From positions 1-9,219 of the forward strand of contig JAPLSP010000406.1 of the NCBI GenBank assembly GCA_026398575.1: a stretch of 9,219 nucleotides of DNA, read 5' to 3'. The notes beneath the pieces were generated by a model, which saw only the letters and a program-made list of their open reading frames with translations, did no database searches and was not told the origin of the DNA. The translations under genes were made by a program, and so were the position numbers. This document shows positions 7,144 through 9,219 of this stretch, piece by piece (the stretch's first letter is position 1; each line of letters starts with the position of its first letter). Source of the stretch: Candidatus Sumerlaeota bacterium. GTDB taxonomy: Bacteria > Sumerlaeota > Sumerlaeia > JADFCT01.

Positions 7144-7256
7144 ATTCGCAAATGCGATGACATAACATTATCGCGAATACTTTTACCGGAGAAAATGTTC
7201 ATGCGGAGCGGAGCGGCTCCAGCATTTGGAGTGCATTGCCCTCGTCCTTTGGGCAA
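7144..7256 (+). repeat. Interspersed repeat element, copy B
   Basis: Homologous to copy A in opposite orientation: 7144-7234 aligns ungapped with the minus strand of 4432-4342 (67/91), including the identical CCAGCATTTGGAGTGC at 7219-7234. The continuation GCATTGCCCTCGTCCTTTGGGC matches the part of copy A beyond its palindrome, so copy B represents the undisrupted form. It holds a small hairpin TTGCCC/GGGCAA (7236-7241, 7251-7256). No coding capacity is seen. It starts 114 bases after the M6 protease stop. Confidence 0.75.
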
Positions 7257-7281
7257 AAATACGTCATTGCATTTATGAGTC

Positions 7282-7470
7282 AGGTCTCGCGGCGGGGTCA
7301 GACCTTGAAAAGCGATTCCGCTGAAAAACCCCGGTTGGGGCCAAAGCGGGCATTCTTAAATCGTTGATTATTATAAATTTACGAAATGCAGTTTTCGGCA
7401 AAAGAGGGGTTTTTCAGCGGAATCGAAAAGCGGAAATCTGAAATTGACGGATTCAAGGTTTGATCCCGCC
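7282..7470. repeat. Nested inverted-repeat element (REP/MITE-like)
   Basis: Inner arms 7313-7332 and 7406-7425 are a perfect 20-bp inverted repeat (CGATTCCGCTGAAAAACCCC). Outer arms 7291-7308 (GGCGGGGTCAGACCTTGA) and 7453-7470 match 16 of 18, both mismatches keeping G-T pairing. A further hairpin AGGTCT/AGACCT lies at 7282-7287 and 7300-7305, and CCCC/GGGG at 7329-7340. The core 7351-7380 is A/T-rich. No ORF is present. The GGGGTCAGACC word resembles REP sequences associated with RAYT transposases as I remember them; no transposase is in the window. It lies between convergent genes and may also end transcription, though no canonical T-tract terminator is seen. Confidence 0.75.
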
Positions 7471-7540
7471 CCGACACTCCAATATCGAAACACTACGCGC
7501 CCGCGAACTCGGCCCACGCCGCCAGAGCGCATTGAGCAAG

Positions 7541-8458
7541 CTACTTGGGTTGTGTTCCGGTTTTCTGGGCGGTGTTCGCCAGAAGGAAATCGCGCAGGCC
7601 GGTCAGGTTGTCGGCGTTGATCAAATCCACGCCGGCGTCCTGCAATTCTCTCCAGGCGTCCGGCGAATTGGGGATGTTCCAAAAGCGGATGCGTTTTCCT
7701 TTTTCATGCGCTTTGGCGACCAAGTCCCTGAGCTTGGCCTTTTCGGCGGCGGGGATGGGGCCTTGGGCTTTCCACTTGAAGACTTTTGCCCAGTTCTCAC
7801 TGATCAGGGGCATGAACAGCGGTGAAGCGGCGCTGTTGAGATCGGTCAAACGCCCATCAACGGCCGCGTAGCGCACGGATTCCGATTCCGGAAACTGAAG
7901 AGGCCGATTTCCGGAAATGATGATCGTGACGGCGCGTTCCTCTTTCCGGTCCGGATAAAACGCGGTCAGCATTTTTTCATAAGGCTTGATCGCGACGAGA
8001 AACGCCTGATAGGTTTCGGTCGCGGAGGATTTGAAGTCTATGAGCAGCGTGATCGCCGGGCCGTTGGGATAAACCCGTCCTCCGTTTTTCTCCACGCGTT
8101 CGCGCAATGGATCCAGATAAAGCGACTGGAGCGTTCTGTCTTTGCGCACGGCCTTGAGTTCATGCGCCACAAGCAATTGCCCATCCACAAGCCACACATC
8201 CGGTTCAATGCTGCAAAAGCCGCAATCCAGAGCGTCCAGCAATGGCCGGGCATGCTCATAGTCGTTGTGCGAGTGGGCATTGGTCAGCGGCGTGATACGC
8301 GCAAGCGGTTGGGCCGGCGCAGGTTGTTGGGCCAGGGCTGCGGCGCCCGAAAGGCAGAATAGCGCCAGGAGAGTCCTCATGGATTGAGGAATGAGTCCGC
8401 CATGAAGCAGAAAAACGGAAAAAGACGCCGGCGTCCACGAATGCGGTTTCATAAGCAT
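7541..8458 (-). CDS. Exported PI-PLC / glycerophosphodiester phosphodiesterase-like protein
   Basis: A 305-aa phosphodiesterase-fold (TIM barrel) protein. The N-terminal motif NAHSHNDYEHARPL (60-73), EPDVWLVDGQLLVAHE (85-100) and LLIDFKS (138-144) match the family annotated as phosphatidylinositol-specific phospholipase C / GDPD (Aim6-like): His62 or His64, Glu85, Asp87 and His99 are the expected active-site and metal residues. The C-terminal strands include RIRFWNIPNSPDAW (257-269) and GVDLINADN (276-284). The start at 8458 is set by AGGAGG 4 nt upstream (ATG at 8452 is a second choice). An Ala-rich signal peptide MRTLLALFCLSGAAALA begins only at residue 27, so the exported form may carry an unusual N-extension. 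The substrate could be glycerophosphodiesters or inositol phospholipids; this cannot be settled from sequence. It follows the LamG gene by 100 nt on the same strand. Confidence 0.85.
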   Translation of the reverse strand: MLMKPHSWTPASFSVFLLHGGLIPQSMRTLLALFCLSGAAALAQQPAPAQPLARITPLTNAHSHNDYEHARPLLDALDCGFCSIEPDVWLVDGQLLVAHELKAVRKDRTLQSLYLDPLRERVEKNGGRVYPNGPAITLLIDFKSSATETYQAFLVAIKPYEKMLTAFYPDRKEERAVTIIISGNRPLQFPESESVRYAAVDGRLTDLNSAASPLFMPLISENWAKVFKWKAQGPIPAAEKAKLRDLVAKAHEKGKRIRFWNIPNSPDAWRELQDAGVDLINADNLTGLRDFLLANTAQKTGTQPK

Positions 8459-8462
8459 AAAT

Positions 8463-8468
8463 CCTCCT
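8463..8468 (-). promoter_or_regulatory. Shine-Dalgarno deciding the start of the phosphodiesterase gene
   Basis: AGGAGG on the minus strand, 4 nt before the ATG at 8458 and 10 nt before the in-frame ATG at 8452. It argues against the start at codon 27, which would give a textbook signal peptide but has no purine-rich site in front of it, and against the long upstream open frame that overlaps the LamG gene. Confidence 0.75.
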
Positions 8469-8558
8469 GAAAAATGACCTTCTGAATTTCCGGAATTCCA
8501 GAGTTGTTCTTGCGCGAGAATGACTCGGCCGGGCATAACAATTTCATCGCCGTTCGCT

Positions 8559-9219
8559 TCATGGGCGGACTCCGGCCCGGAAATTGCCGACGGCTTCACT
8601 GGTACGGAGGGCGCGGCTGTAGATGCGGAGGGATTGAACCGGTTGCGCGATGGCAAGAGTTGGAGAGCCGTTGGGGGCGCCCATGTTGGGGCTGAAGCGG
8701 CCCCAGCCGAACTGCCGCTGGTCGCCACCATCGCAGAGCGCGCCGTCCACCACGAAGGTGATGATCTTGGGACCGCCGTCCACGGTGATGACCGCATGAT
8801 GGAGTTTGCCTGCTTGCAGGAGCTTGCAGTCGCTGGACCAGGCGGCTTCGCTGCGGCCATCGCAGAGAGTGATGCGGAGCGAACCATCGTCCGCAGCGGA
8901 GACGAGAATGCCTTTGCCCTCGGAATCGCGGCTGTCAATCAGTGACTGGGGAGAAGCGAGGGCGTCCACTTTCAGCCAGAGGTCGAGGCTGAAGCCCGCG
9001 CGCAGATCCAGGCCCCGCTGATCCTCGGATTTGGCGTCGCGTCTATTGAAAGCGGGCAGTTTGGGCATGGCGGTTTGGGAGGGCAAAGGCGAGTTGCCGG
9101 AGAGGTTCAGAATCAGGCCGTTCGTGGCGACAGCGCAGGTGTCCCACTGTTTGAACAGGCCGTCCACGAGCGCGGCGTGGATGGCGTGAGTCCGGCCAAC
9201 AGTCTTCTGGGTCTCGGTG
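8559..9219 (-). CDS. LamG (concanavalin A-like) domain protein, C-terminal part
   Basis: The frame is open from the right edge (first full codon at 9218) to TGA at 8561-8559: 219 residues, 5' end outside the window. Residues 1-50 (HAALVDGLFKQWDTCAVA...) belong to an upstream domain I cannot name. From about residue 74 to 216 the pattern GFSLDLWLKVDAL ... LIDSRDSEGKGILVSAADDGSLRITL ... KLHHAVITVDGG ... ITFVVDGALCDGG ... LRIYSRALRTSEAVGNFRAG is a LamG/Laminin_G_3 jelly-roll domain, commonly a carbohydrate-binding C-terminal module on secreted enzymes of this kind of bacterium. A GTG at 9167 is internal and not taken as start. It lies 100 nt upstream of the phosphodiesterase gene on the same strand and may be co-transcribed with it. 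The enzyme class is unknown. Confidence 0.85.
   Translation of the reverse strand, partial: TETQKTVGRTHAIHAALVDGLFKQWDTCAVATNGLILNLSGNSPLPSQTAMPKLPAFNRRDAKSEDQRGLDLRAGFSLDLWLKVDALASPQSLIDSRDSEGKGILVSAADDGSLRITLCDGRSEAAWSSDCKLLQAGKLHHAVITVDGGPKIITFVVDGALCDGGDQRQFGWGRFSPNMGAPNGSPTLAIAQPVQSLRIYSRALRTSEAVGNFRAGVRP

Noticed and set aside
7236..7256. Intrinsic terminator for the M6 protease
   Set aside because: The stem is only 6 bp, is followed by A residues rather than T on the plus strand, and is part of the repeat element.
7329..7340. CCCC-GGTT-GGGG hairpin as a terminator
   Set aside because: A four-pair stem without a T-tract on either strand; better explained as part of the nested inverted repeat.
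8459..8938. Long N-terminal extension (160 residues) of the phosphodiesterase
   Set aside because: It overlaps the LamG coding frame on the same strand and has the Ser/Pro/Ala-rich composition of a shifted frame; AGGAGG marks the start at 8458.

Overview
The window looks like a chromosomal segment of a free-living, Gram-negative bacterium of the PVC type. Lentisphaerota, Kiritimatiellota or Planctomycetota are the best guesses. This rests on the style of the proteins: a very large secreted repeat protein with a dockerin-like C-terminus, exported sugar-processing enzymes, LamG domains, and many short noncoding palindromic elements. The assignment is inference from memory of such genomes, not from a marker gene.

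Layout from left to right. (1) 1-3021 (+) is the 3' end of a giant exported protein: two beta-propeller-like blades, ten tandem InlB-B-type repeats of two kinds, a small beta domain and a single dockerin-like calcium loop. (2) 3079-4206 (-), convergent with it, is a complete exported GH33-type exo-alpha-sialidase with all expected catalytic residues. (3) 4241-4432 is a repeat element (copy A) disrupted by a 76-bp perfect palindrome. (4) 4484-4800 (-) is a frameshifted C-terminal fragment of a GH-A-type glycoside hydrolase. (5) 4801-5090 has no gene I can support. (6) 5092-7030 (+) looks like one transcription unit: a promoter-like site, a 96-aa three-helix membrane protein, a 39-codon small ORF whose stop overlaps the next start (ATGA), and a secreted M6-family metalloprotease. 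Short CCCTTCAAT-type tandem repeats precede the first gene and lie within the small ORF before the third. (7) 7144-7256 is copy B of the repeat element, inverted relative to copy A, so the two copies bracket the glycosidase fragment and the protease unit. (8) 7282-7470 is a nested inverted-repeat (REP/MITE-like) element between convergent genes. (9) 7541-8458 (-) is an exported PI-PLC/GDPD-like phosphodiesterase. (10) 8559-9219 (-) is the 3' end of a LamG-domain protein that continues past the right edge.

Functionally, almost every gene encodes an exported or membrane protein that binds or degrades polymers (sialoglycans, protein, phosphodiesters, probably polysaccharide). This fits an organism feeding on host or environmental glycoprotein such as mucus, although the genes are not arranged as one operon. 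The least explained parts are the inverted element pair with its palindrome, the 12-bp repeat arrays, and the small membrane protein / small ORF / M6 protease unit.
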